Below, piece after piece: positions 1 through 6,487 of a DNA stretch of 11,145 nucleotides; positions within the stretch are counted from its first letter, which is position 1; each line of letters begins with the position of its first letter. Location: positions 1-11,145 of the forward strand of contig CAZJWP010000072.1 of assembly GCA_964549745.1 (NCBI GenBank), written 5' to 3'. Source of the stretch: J089 sp964549745 (lineage in GTDB: Bacteria > Fidelibacterota > Marinisomatia > Marinisomatales > J089). The position numbers and the translations under genes are program-made. The notes beneath the pieces were generated by a model, which saw nothing but the letters and a program-made list of their open reading frames with translations, searched no databases and was not told where the DNA came from.

Positions 1-1
1 T

Positions 2-382
2 ATGAAGACTGGAACATTCCATCCTAATTATAAGCGATTTGTTGCCTACATGCGGTGGTTAAGAATGCAGTCTCATCACCATCGAATGATGCCTTGGATT
101 TTAACCGGCAACGCGGACGCATTCCGGCATTTCGAACACTTCTTCTTCAATCGACAGACTTACCTGGATTTTTTCCAAGAGCACCCGCTTCATTACGACG
201 TCCACTACCGGGACTATTGCCGATTCCTTGAGCAAATTCTAATGGATCTCAAGATATCCGACCGGATTGTTAAAGCCGGCCGATCTACGACCGGAGTCAC
301 CGATCCGGATCGCCAGGCAATCTTCGGCCGACTTCGGCCGTTTACCCTCGCCACCCCGGACTCTATCGTTTTACGACTGTAG
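2..382 (+). CDS. Unrecognised protein, possibly the C-terminal part of a gene cut by the window edge
   Basis: An open frame of 126 codons starts with an ATG at base 2. The window begins one base earlier, so this ATG may be an internal methionine of a longer gene. Residues 8-90 are rich in aromatic residues and histidine, with a run QSHHHRMMPW near residues 23-32 and several Phe/Tyr-rich helices. This looks like genuine protein. From about residue 92 to the end the composition changes to Arg/Thr/Pro-rich, less protein-like sequence, so the C-terminus may be poorly conserved or follow a frameshift. No signal peptide or membrane segment is visible. I do not recognise the family. It lies 59 bp upstream of the serine palmitoyltransferase gene on the same strand, so a shared function in lipid synthesis is possible but is only a guess from position. 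A small hairpin lies between the two genes. Confidence 0.55.
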   Translation: MKTGTFHPNYKRFVAYMRWLRMQSHHHRMMPWILTGNADAFRHFEHFFFNRQTYLDFFQEHPLHYDVHYRDYCRFLEQILMDLKISDRIVKAGRSTTGVTDPDRQAIFGRLRPFTLATPDSIVLRL

Positions 383-392
383 ACTTCTCTCC

Positions 393-408
393 TGCCGGAT
401 TTCCGGCA
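393..408 (+). terminator. Short GC-rich hairpin between the first two genes
   Basis: TGCCGG-ATTT-CCGGCA forms a perfect 6-bp stem with a 4-base loop, 11 bases after the upstream stop codon. It is followed by ATTTCTATTATA, which is T-rich but not a clean T-run. It could be a weak intrinsic terminator, or simply a hairpin that sets the 5' end or stability of the downstream message. The strong ribosome binding site follows 20 bases later. Confidence 0.3.
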
Positions 409-441
409 ATTTCTATTATACAACCGAAAGGAGAGGAAATC

Positions 442-1695
442 ATGTTTGTTGAGTTCAAAGATATAGCCAAACAGAAAATTTCGGCAGCACACCATCAGTT
501 TATGGGCCGTTATCCGGATGTTTTCACTAAAATGTACAATTTCACCCGCGCTAACACAGCCCGTGCGTTGGGATATTATCCATATTATCCCGGAATCGAG
601 GAGTCCGATGCAACCGAAGTGACGATGAATGGCGAGCGCAAGATTATGCTCGGGTCCAACAATTATCTGGGACTGACCCAGCATCCGGAAATCATCGAAG
701 CCGGTACACAAGCTCTCCGGAAGTTTGGTTCCGGGCTCACCGGCAGCCGGCTTTTGAACGGCAATATTCTATTGCACGATCAACTTGAAGCTGAATTAGC
801 CGAATTTGTGGGGAAGGAAAAAGCGCTGGTTTTTTCCACCGGATACGGGGTTAACCTGGGTGTCATTGCAACGGTGGTTGACATGACCGATCTGATCGTC
901 AGCGACGAACTGAACCACGCCTCAATCGTAGACGGCTCCCGGTTTTCACGTGCTCAGGTTGTTCGTTATAAACACAACGACATGGACGATCTGCGACGGT
1001 GTCTGTCAAAAGCAAATCCGCAGCAAGCCCGGTTCCTGGTATCGGATGGCGTATTCAGCATGGAAGGTGACATGGTCAAATTGCCGGAATGGATAGAAGC
1101 TGCCAAAACTTTCGGAGCCAGAACGATGATCGACGAAGCCCACGCCCTGGGTGTATTAGGTCCGCATGGCGAAGGTGTTTGCGGGCATTTTGGGTGCGCC
1201 GACCAAGTCGACCTGGTTATGGGCACGTTCAGTAAATCACTGGGGGGCGTAGGCGGTTTCATTGCAGGCGAATCGGTGGTGATTGATTACCTGAAACACC
1301 ACACCCGGACCATGATCTTTACGGCCGCACTGCCGCCGTCCAATGTGGCAATGGTGCGGAAAGCGCTGGAGATCATCCGCAGGGAACCGGAACGGCGCCG
1401 GAATGTGATGGACAATGCCGCTTATGTGAACCACGAACTGCGGAGCATGGGTTACAATACGGGGAACAGTGAAACTCCGGTGATCCCGGTGATCATCGGC
1501 AAAGACATGAAGACCTTTTTCATGTGGAAAGATTTACTGAAAAACGGAGTGTATACCAATCCGGTAGTGGCCCCGGCCGTACCGAAAGGCCGGTCGCTTT
1601 TACGAACCAGTTACATGGCGACCCATACACGTGAGCAACTGGACTACTGCCTGGAACAATTCCGGACGATCGGAAAAAAGCATGGAGCGATTTGA
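442..1695 (+). CDS. spt: Serine palmitoyltransferase-like PLP-dependent alpha-oxoamine synthase
   Basis: This is a 417-residue, soluble, fold-type I PLP enzyme of the alpha-oxoamine synthase family (with BioF, Kbl and HemA). Serine palmitoyltransferase (SPT) condenses L-serine with an acyl-CoA or acyl-ACP thioester to give 3-ketosphinganine, the first step of sphingolipid synthesis. Visible family motifs are GSNNYLGL (71-78), SGLTGSRLLNG (97-107), the ring-stacking His in LNHAS (H159), DEAHALG (D231, H234) and the Schiff-base lysine in GTFSKSLGGVGGFIAG (K265). A Pro-rich loop APAVPKG (377-383) is followed by R388. The TFSKS...GGF signature and the N-terminal GYYPYY...GERKIMLGSNNYLGL stretch resemble bacterial SPTs more than BioF or Kbl, and the length matches (about 400-420). 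The ATG has a strong AAAGGAGAGG site at 427-436. It is preceded by an unrecognised gene on the same strand and converges with the acyl-CoA dehydrogenase operon. 2-Amino-3-ketobutyrate CoA ligase or BioF activity remains a less likely alternative. Confidence 0.82.
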   Translation: MFVEFKDIAKQKISAAHHQFMGRYPDVFTKMYNFTRANTARALGYYPYYPGIEESDATEVTMNGERKIMLGSNNYLGLTQHPEIIEAGTQALRKFGSGLTGSRLLNGNILLHDQLEAELAEFVGKEKALVFSTGYGVNLGVIATVVDMTDLIVSDELNHASIVDGSRFSRAQVVRYKHNDMDDLRRCLSKANPQQARFLVSDGVFSMEGDMVKLPEWIEAAKTFGARTMIDEAHALGVLGPHGEGVCGHFGCADQVDLVMGTFSKSLGGVGGFIAGESVVIDYLKHHTRTMIFTAALPPSNVAMVRKALEIIRREPERRRNVMDNAAYVNHELRSMGYNTGNSETPVIPVIIGKDMKTFFMWKDLLKNGVYTNPVVAPAVPKGRSLLRTSYMATHTREQLDYCLEQFRTIGKKHGAI

Positions 1696-1860
1696 GAAGG
1701 AGAACAAGTCCTCTCTGTGCCATGATTTGTGAATTTGTATTCGGCTTAAGAACCGAACAGGAATACAGACTCCACCGATTTTAATTCAGTCTTGGATTTC
1801 CCTGTCCGACAAAATCGGGTAAAGGCTAGCCGGGATTTGTTTAAAAAAAAGCTCTAAAAT
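1696..1860. other. Convergent intergenic spacer with weak stem-loops
   Basis: This spacer separates two converging genes. It holds a nested hairpin with outer arms GTATTC (1737-1742) and GAATAC (1761-1766), and a competing inner pair TTCGG/CCGAA. A second small stem CCGA-CAAAA-TCGG lies near 1806-1818. On the minus strand an eight-T run (1843-1850) follows the dehydrogenase stop by about ten bases. The only hairpin before it is a weak GCTAAA/TTTAG one overlapping the stop codon, so a terminator there is possible but not convincing. No gene is seen. Confidence 0.4.
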
Positions 1861-3597
1861 TTAGCCGATAATCTCTTCGTGCAGATCAATCACCTGCGAG
1901 CGATCACCGATAATATATAAGTGATTATCCGTTACCCGTTGTTTCGCATCGCGAATCCATATCGTTGCCAGACTGACTTTCCGTTCATCCAGCGGTGCAC
2001 AATCCAGGAATAGAATGGATACAAACACATCAATGGCCATATCTACGATCTTCCGTGCCACAAAATCGGTGTATTCCGAATCCTTGCGGTTTTTCACGTA
2101 TTCGATCGTTTTTTGCAACATGGGAACCATGGATTTTGCCGCACGAACCAACGGATTGAATTTCGCAGGATAATCCCGTTCCAGAAACTCGTTCATTATC
2201 CGATCCAAAACACCGGCTAAGATTCCGCCGATGGCCCCCACAACCTGAAGCTGGGACGTGCCTTCGTAAATGTTGGTGATCCGGGCATCGCGGTAATAGC
2301 GTTCCATATTGTAGTCTTTCATGAAGCCGCTTCCGCCCATAACCTGGATACCTTTATACGCTACATCATTACACATTTCCGCATTGAAGTATTTTGAAAA
2401 TGGCGTTAGGACCGAAGCCAGACGTTCATAATACTTGGCGGAAGCTTTGTCCTCCGGATTCACTTCTTCGCCTTTGGCGCGTGCACGGTCCACGCGGGAA
2501 GATAATTGTTTATACAGGTCCACTATTTTCCCGGTTTCGTACAGCATCATACGTCCCGCTTCGATGCGCAGCTTCATATCCGTGAGCATTTCATAGACCG
2601 CCGGGAATTTCACGATCGGTTTACCGAACTGAATGCGCGTCTCCGCATATTCGCGCGCCGTGCGGTAGGCTGCTTCGGCAATGCCGACGGCCTGAGCCGA
2701 AACACCGATCCGGGCGCCGTTCATGAGCGACATAACGTACTTGATGAGCCCGCGTTTCCGCTGACCCACAAGATAGGCCGGTGTATTGTTGAAAACCATA
2801 TCGCAGGTGGGCGAGCCGTGAATGCCCAGCTTGTTTTCGATGCGCCGGATGACAATGGTTTCATCCCGGGAGCAGACAAACATGGACAAGCCGCGACCGT
2901 CAACCGTACCCTCTTCCGAACGCGCTAAAACCAAAAGTGTATTGCCGTTTCCGTTGGTGATAAAACGTTTGACGCCATGCAGATGCCACACGCCCTGATC
3001 ATCGCCTTCGGCGGGTGGAATGGCTTTCAACTGAACGGACTGCAAATCGGAGCCGGAATCCGGTTCGGTGAGGATCATCGCGCCGGTAGCTTGACCGGAA
3101 GCCAGTGGCGGAATGTAAGTTTCCTTTTGCGCGTCACTGCCGAATTCTTCGATGGTTTCGCCAATATCCTGAAGTCCCACCAGATTCATCAGCGATGCGT
3201 CGGCGCGGGACACCATTTCCAGAACCGCAATCTTGATCACCTGCGGCATGTTCAGCCCGCCGTGTTTACGCGGCAGGGAAATGCCCATTAATTCGGCCCG
3301 CTGGAAATCGCGGAGATTTTCTTCCAACAGCGGATGATAGATCACCACACCGTTAGCTGCAGTGTTTCCTTCTTTATCAATCTGGCGGGCGCGATCGGCA
3401 ATCGGCCCGGCGCAGAGTTCACCGGCCAGTTCACAAACGTTTAAATAATTCTCCCGCGCATCTTCCGCATTTTCCGGTGCGTATTCATTGGATTCAGCTG
3501 CGCTGTAATCCCCTTCGATAAGGTCGGACAATTCCTGCAGATTTACCCGGTCCAGGTTGAACAGAATGTCAGGATTGTCGGTAAAATAATTGGCCAT
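1861..3597 (-). CDS. Acyl-CoA dehydrogenase, long form (578 residues)
   Basis: This FAD flavoenzyme introduces an alpha,beta double bond into an acyl-CoA and passes the electrons to ETF, which the two genes upstream encode. Domains in order are an extra N-terminal segment (1-45), the N-terminal helical domain (about 46-172), the beta domain starting with ILTEPDSGSDL (175-185) and including KRFITNG (210-216), and the C-terminal helical domain. The last includes RIQFGKPIVKFPAV (321-334) and GIQVMGGSGFMKDY (416-429). The catalytic base is probably E445 in IYEGTSQLQ, as in the short/medium-chain family. An added C-terminal helical region (about 455-578) makes it much longer than the usual 380-400 residues. 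Such long forms occur in a subfamily often annotated only as acyl-CoA dehydrogenase. The ATG follows the etfA stop by 3 bp with no clear Shine-Dalgarno sequence, suggesting translational coupling. The substrate (straight-chain, branched or other acyl-CoA) cannot be told from the sequence. Confidence 0.93.
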   Translation of the reverse strand: MANYFTDNPDILFNLDRVNLQELSDLIEGDYSAAESNEYAPENAEDARENYLNVCELAGELCAGPIADRARQIDKEGNTAANGVVIYHPLLEENLRDFQRAELMGISLPRKHGGLNMPQVIKIAVLEMVSRADASLMNLVGLQDIGETIEEFGSDAQKETYIPPLASGQATGAMILTEPDSGSDLQSVQLKAIPPAEGDDQGVWHLHGVKRFITNGNGNTLLVLARSEEGTVDGRGLSMFVCSRDETIVIRRIENKLGIHGSPTCDMVFNNTPAYLVGQRKRGLIKYVMSLMNGARIGVSAQAVGIAEAAYRTAREYAETRIQFGKPIVKFPAVYEMLTDMKLRIEAGRMMLYETGKIVDLYKQLSSRVDRARAKGEEVNPEDKASAKYYERLASVLTPFSKYFNAEMCNDVAYKGIQVMGGSGFMKDYNMERYYRDARITNIYEGTSQLQVVGAIGGILAGVLDRIMNEFLERDYPAKFNPLVRAAKSMVPMLQKTIEYVKNRKDSEYTDFVARKIVDMAIDVFVSILFLDCAPLDERKVSLATIWIRDAKQRVTDNHLYIIGDRSQVIDLHEEIIG

Positions 3598-3600
3598 GGC

Positions 3601-4623
3601 TCAATTCTTGGTTTTATAGGCTTTAATCATCATGGGGATGACCTCGTTCAAATCACCCACAATGCCATAATGTGCAATCTTAAAAATTGGTGCATTTGGG
3701 TCCGTATTTATGGCGATGATTTTTCCGGATTTATCCATCCCTGCGCGGTGCTGAATGGCGCCGGAAATTCCGCAGGCGATGTAGAGCTTCGGCCGGACGG
3801 TGGTTCCGGTCTGCCCCACCTGGTGATCCTTGCTGATGTAGCCGCTGTCCACCGCTGCCCGCGATGCGCCCACCATGCCGCCCAGCGTATCGGCCAGATT
3901 CCGGATGAGCTGAAAATTTTCTTTGCTGCCTACGCCGCTGCCGCCGGCGACGATGATGTCCGCAGCTTTCAGATTGATCTTACGATCACCGACGATGCGA
4001 TCAATCACTTCATTGACAAATAAGGAGTCATCCAGCTCCGCAGTATAGGACTGAATAAGTCCTTTTCGTTTTTTGTCCGGGGTGCTGAGTTTGATCACCC
4101 CTTCCCGGACGGTGGCCATCTGAGGGCGGTGTTCCGGAGAGACGATCGTGGCGATGATGTTTCCGCCGAATGCCGGACGGATTTGATACAAAATGTTGCT
4201 GTAAGTCTTTTTGAGTCGTTTCTCTTCGTGATCGCCAATCTGCAGATCCGTACAGTCAGCGGTGAGGCCGGTCTTTAGCGTACTGGCTACCCGCGGTGCC
4301 AGATCGCGCCCGATTGGAGAAGCGCCGTACAGAACGATTTGCGGTTTGGTTTCCTTGATTACATCGGCCACAATTTTGGTAAAGGGAAGGGTAGCGTAAA
4401 ATTCCAGGCGCGAATCTTCAGCTGCAATTAGAGTGTCACAGCCAAAGGAATGGATTTCCGGGGCAAAACGTTTGAGGTTTTTGTCACCTACAGCCAGGGC
4501 ATCCACGGAAACACCCAGTTGATCGGCCAGTTCACGGGCTTTGCTCACCAGTTCCAGGCTTACGTCCGCTACCCGACCGTGGTCCAGTTCGATGTAAACC
4601 AGAATGTTATGTATATCAGCCAA
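3601..4623 (-). CDS. etfA: Electron transfer flavoprotein, alpha subunit
   Basis: EtfA carries the main FAD of the heterodimeric ETF that accepts electrons from acyl-CoA dehydrogenases. The N-terminal domain (about 4-190) begins ADIHNILVYIELDHGR. The C-terminal FAD domain shows VAGGSGVGSKENF (225-237), VGASRAAVDSGY (251-262), QVGQTGTTV (268-276), the family signature CGISGAIQHRAG (284-295), INTDPNAPIF (305-314) and HYGIVGDL (318-325). I chose the TTG at 4623 (340 residues) rather than the TTG at 4638. GAGGA lies eight bases upstream of 4623, and the resulting protein starts like other EtfA proteins. The start overlaps the etfB stop by 8 bp (TTGGCTGA), which implies translational coupling. The length is typical for bacterial EtfA. 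It lies between etfB and the acyl-CoA dehydrogenase gene in one operon. Confidence 0.95.
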   Translation of the reverse strand: MADIHNILVYIELDHGRVADVSLELVSKARELADQLGVSVDALAVGDKNLKRFAPEIHSFGCDTLIAAEDSRLEFYATLPFTKIVADVIKETKPQIVLYGASPIGRDLAPRVASTLKTGLTADCTDLQIGDHEEKRLKKTYSNILYQIRPAFGGNIIATIVSPEHRPQMATVREGVIKLSTPDKKRKGLIQSYTAELDDSLFVNEVIDRIVGDRKINLKAADIIVAGGSGVGSKENFQLIRNLADTLGGMVGASRAAVDSGYISKDHQVGQTGTTVRPKLYIACGISGAIQHRAGMDKSGKIIAINTDPNAPIFKIAHYGIVGDLNEVIPMMIKAYKTKN

Positions 4624-5536
4624 AGGTGCGGTCCTCAATCAATTCGTCGAACAATTCCCGGATGCCCTGTTCGTTGGGCGGAACGTCCCGGGTTTCACTG
4701 GCAGCCAGAACGATACTGATCACTTTCTTTACTTTGGTGGGTGAACCGGCCAGGCCGATGGATTCGGGATCGGCCTTTAAATCTTCGGCCGTCCAGGTTT
4801 CAATCAGCAAATTCTTTTTACGATATTCGTCGAAAGTGCGGGTGATTTCCTCTTCCATGAGATCGGGACCGTAACTCCCGGCGACGGAGCCGCTTTCAAC
4901 ATCGTGTTTAATCTCCAGAAAGCTCTTGGCTTTTTTATACTTCATCATCCGTTTGGCGCCAAACGTGCGTGGTTTATTCGCCGAAGCGGTGACGGTGACC
5001 AAAAGCGGAAGTTTGGTTTTTACGGTCTCCACCACCCGGCCCAAAGCGCGGGTAAGCGTGATTTCTTTCCCCTTCATCTTTTGCACCGATTCCACGTAAG
5101 TCAGTTGATTCACGCCCAATTTTTCGGCCACTTGAGGGCCGATCTGGGCCGTGTCACCATCGATGGCCTGGCGTCCGCACAGGACCATATCCACATCGCC
5201 AAGTTTCTCCAACGCTTTTGCAAGAACGTAAGAAGTGGCCAGGGTATCGGCGCCGGCAAAGGCGCGGTCTGTGATCAGGACGGTTCGATCCGCGCCGCGA
5301 TACAATGCTTCCCGCAAAATGTCCGCTGCCCGGGGCGGTCCCATGGTCATGACGGTCACGGCAGCGTCGTAACGTTCCTTCAGAGAAAGCGCCAGTTCCA
5401 GAGCGTTCAGGTCTTCGGGGTTAAAAACCGCCGGTAGTGCGGCCCGGTTCACGGTACCATTGGCTTTCATGGCTTCACCGGTGATATTGTGGGTGTCCGG
5501 GACTTGCTTGGCTAATACGACAAGATGGTAACGCAT
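4616..5536 (-). CDS. etfB: Electron transfer flavoprotein, beta subunit (FAD/bifurcating-type motif)
   Basis: EtfB pairs with EtfA to carry electrons between the dehydrogenase and a downstream acceptor. The start MRYHLVVLAKQVPDT and the segment NPEDLNALELAL (39-50) are typical of the family. The nucleotide-binding segment reads CGRQAIDGDTAQIGPQ (120-135). In AMP-binding mitochondrial-type EtfB the equivalent is QAIDDDCNQT, whereas DGDTAQ[VI]GP is the form found in FAD-binding, bifurcating-type EtfB proteins. The dehydrogenase-recognition region follows at about 185-200. At 306 residues the protein is longer than the usual 250-270. The excess lies mainly in a charged stretch at about 203-250. 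It is the first gene of the minus-strand operon. The ATG at 5536 has only a weak, distant AGG. The promoter probably lies in the palindrome-rich spacer 5537-5823. Confidence 0.94.
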   Translation of the reverse strand: MRYHLVVLAKQVPDTHNITGEAMKANGTVNRAALPAVFNPEDLNALELALSLKERYDAAVTVMTMGPPRAADILREALYRGADRTVLITDRAFAGADTLATSYVLAKALEKLGDVDMVLCGRQAIDGDTAQIGPQVAEKLGVNQLTYVESVQKMKGKEITLTRALGRVVETVKTKLPLLVTVTASANKPRTFGAKRMMKYKKAKSFLEIKHDVESGSVAGSYGPDLMEEEITRTFDEYRKKNLLIETWTAEDLKADPESIGLAGSPTKVKKVISIVLAASETRDVPPNEQGIRELFDELIEDRTFG

Positions 5537-5571
5537 AAGTGCGCGGAACCTATTAGCATCAAAACATAATG

Positions 5572-5588
5572 TCCAAAATCTTTTTGGA
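5572..5588 (-). promoter_or_regulatory. Perfect inverted repeat upstream of etfB (operator candidate)
   Basis: TCCAAAA-TCT-TTTTGGA is a perfect 7-bp inverted repeat with a 3-base spacer, 36-52 bases upstream of the etfB ATG. Its position near the expected promoter and its symmetry suit a repressor site (ETF/dehydrogenase operons are often controlled by TetR-type regulators). It could also be a hairpin in the 5' leader. No regulator gene lies next to it, and I do not recognise the motif. Confidence 0.3.
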
Positions 5589-5612
5589 TGTCTTTATCCT
5601 GTTTTATTTGAT

Positions 5613-5657
5613 ACATATTGTTGGGACCAACGGTGAATAATTCCCCGATATTCGGGA
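5613..5657. repeat. Dispersed intergenic repeat, copy 1, with an adjacent hairpin
   Basis: Bases 5613-5640 match 8217-8244 at 27 of 28 positions in the same orientation (T at 5622 where the other copy has C). The unit contains GTTGG-GA-CCAAC (5620-5631) and ends in GGTGAATAA. Directly after it, CCCGA-TAT-TCGGG (5644-5656) forms a small hairpin, like the CCCGACA-TAT-TGTCGGG hairpin inside copy 2. Both copies are intergenic, which fits a family of short palindromic repeats. Confidence 0.7.
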
Positions 5658-5690
5658 TTTGAAAACATCAGCAATAACGACATAGCTCTA

Positions 5691-5706
5691 TATGTTGCGC
5701 GACATA
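5691..5706. promoter_or_regulatory. 16-bp near-perfect palindrome in the divergent spacer
   Basis: TATGTTGCGCGACATA is symmetric except for one position pair (T5696/G5701) and is centred on GCGC. It lies about 155 bases upstream of etfB and about 120 bases upstream of the methyltransferase start. The size and symmetry are those of a dimeric repressor site. The surrounding CATCAGCA (5666-5673) and TGCTGATG (5722-5729) also form an 8-bp inverted pair around it. The function is unknown. Confidence 0.3.
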
Positions 5707-5724
5707 ATATCATTTTGATTGTGC

Positions 5725-5760
5725 TGATGAATGAGTCAGGTTAGAACCCACTCATCATCA
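5725..5760. repeat. Large imperfect stem-loop upstream of the methyltransferase
   Basis: TGATGAATGAGT (5725-5736) pairs with ACTCATCATCA (5750-5760) with one bulged A. Inside, GGTT (5739-5742) pairs with AACC (5745-5748). The stem is thus about 15 bp in total, 63 bases before the methyltransferase start. No T-run follows on either strand, so it is not a standard terminator. It could be a leader hairpin, an operator or a worn repeat. Confidence 0.45.
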
Positions 5761-5823
5761 ATTAAATAATTACATAATTACCGAATCTCCCCTACTTTTC
5801 GGTCTGAATTTTGGATAAAAGTC

Positions 5824-6486
5824 TTGGATCAGTCGGAAATCCACAACCACAACAAACCGTCGTTTATCGGTCACTATAACCGCCTGGCGAAGATATATGA
5901 TCTCTTCCTGGAACCGATTGTCGGTCATATTCGCCGGGACATGCGCACCTGGATTCTTGAACAGCATCCCAACTCCGTTCTGGATGTGTGTTGCGGAACC
6001 GGAAAACAACTGACTTATTTTCCGCCGGATTTTCCAATCTGGGGTGTGGACGGTTCCACCGCCATGCTGAACAAGGCTCGCAAACAGACCGATGGAAAAT
6101 GTGTCCAGGGTGACGTGGCCGATCTCCCTTTTCCCAATCATTCTTTTGAAATGGCCTTGTCACAGTTTGCGCTTCACGAAAAAGATCGCGAGACGATAAA
6201 ATCAGAATTAAAAGAAATCCACCGAGTGTTGAAGCCCAACGGCAAACTGGTGGTTCTTGATTTTGCGGCGATTCACACAAAGGGATGGTCCAACCGGTTC
6301 TTCCGCTGGGGAATCCGCCAGATTGAAAAACGGGCCGGTGATGAACATTTCGTCAATTACCAGGACTGGATGAAACGCGGTGGATTGCAAAATGTTTTAA
6401 CGGAGGCCGGGTGGGCGATGGAATTTGAGAAGCGTTATTTCCGTGAAAACCTGGCCTGGATCGTTTTTAAACGAGGGGAAAATTGA
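5824..6486 (+). CDS. Class I SAM-dependent methyltransferase
   Basis: This 220-residue cytoplasmic protein has a Rossmann-like methyltransferase domain of the Methyltransf_11/UbiE-like type. SAM-binding motif I is VLDVCCGTG (52-60), the acidic end of strand beta-2 is GVD (74-76), the motif around strand beta-4 is GDVADLPFPNHSFEMALS (96-113), and LKEIHRVLKPNGKLVVLDF (129-147) is the usual segment before strand beta-5. The N-terminus HYNRLAKIYDLF resembles UbiE and phospholipid N-methyltransferase starts. The substrate is not identifiable. The lipid phosphatase one base downstream suggests lipid or quinone chemistry, but this is inference. The start is a TTG with a weak GGA eight bases before it. 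No ATG or GTG lies upstream in frame within the spacer, although an ATC at 5785 and further open frame exist, so the true start is uncertain. It is transcribed divergently from etfB. Confidence 0.85.
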   Translation: MDQSEIHNHNKPSFIGHYNRLAKIYDLFLEPIVGHIRRDMRTWILEQHPNSVLDVCCGTGKQLTYFPPDFPIWGVDGSTAMLNKARKQTDGKCVQGDVADLPFPNHSFEMALSQFALHEKDRETIKSELKEIHRVLKPNGKLVVLDFAAIHTKGWSNRFFRWGIRQIEKRAGDEHFVNYQDWMKRGGLQNVLTEAGWAMEFEKRYFRENLAWIVFKRGEN

Positions 6487-6487
6487 G

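Noticed and set aside
214..711. Open frame of 165 codons on the minus strand across the start of the SPT gene
   Set aside because: It is antisense to the recognisable N-terminus of the SPT gene, has an Arg/Ile/Ser-rich composition with no recognisable motif, and would cover the strong SPT ribosome binding site.
1806..1850. Intrinsic terminator for the SPT gene on the plus strand
   Set aside because: The CCGA/TCGG stem is only 4 bp and is not followed by a T-run; the nearby homopolymer is A on this strand.
2506..2928. Open frame of 140 codons opposite the acyl-CoA dehydrogenase
   Set aside because: Antisense shadow: the minus-strand reading gives a full-length dehydrogenase with all motifs.
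4624..4638. TTG at 4638 as the etfA start
   Set aside because: The extra residues MRTAP are not typical of EtfA, and the GAGGA site is correctly spaced for the TTG at 4623 instead.
4904..5437. Open frame of 177 codons on the plus strand opposite etfB
   Set aside because: It lies wholly antisense to a clear etfB gene, has no family resemblance and no ribosome binding site. It is a by-product of the codon pattern of the real gene.
5725..5736. TGATGAATGAGT as half of a Bacillus-type FadR operator next to the ETF operon
   Set aside because: The partner half is on the far side of a long loop with a bulge and does not form the compact TGAATGA...TCATTCA site, so the resemblance is partial and probably chance.
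6425..6487. Upstream start for the PAP2 gene, adding about 21 residues
   Set aside because: It would overlap the methyltransferase gene by about 60 bases. The ATG at 6488 has a good ribosome binding site and begins with a plausible membrane-protein N-terminus.
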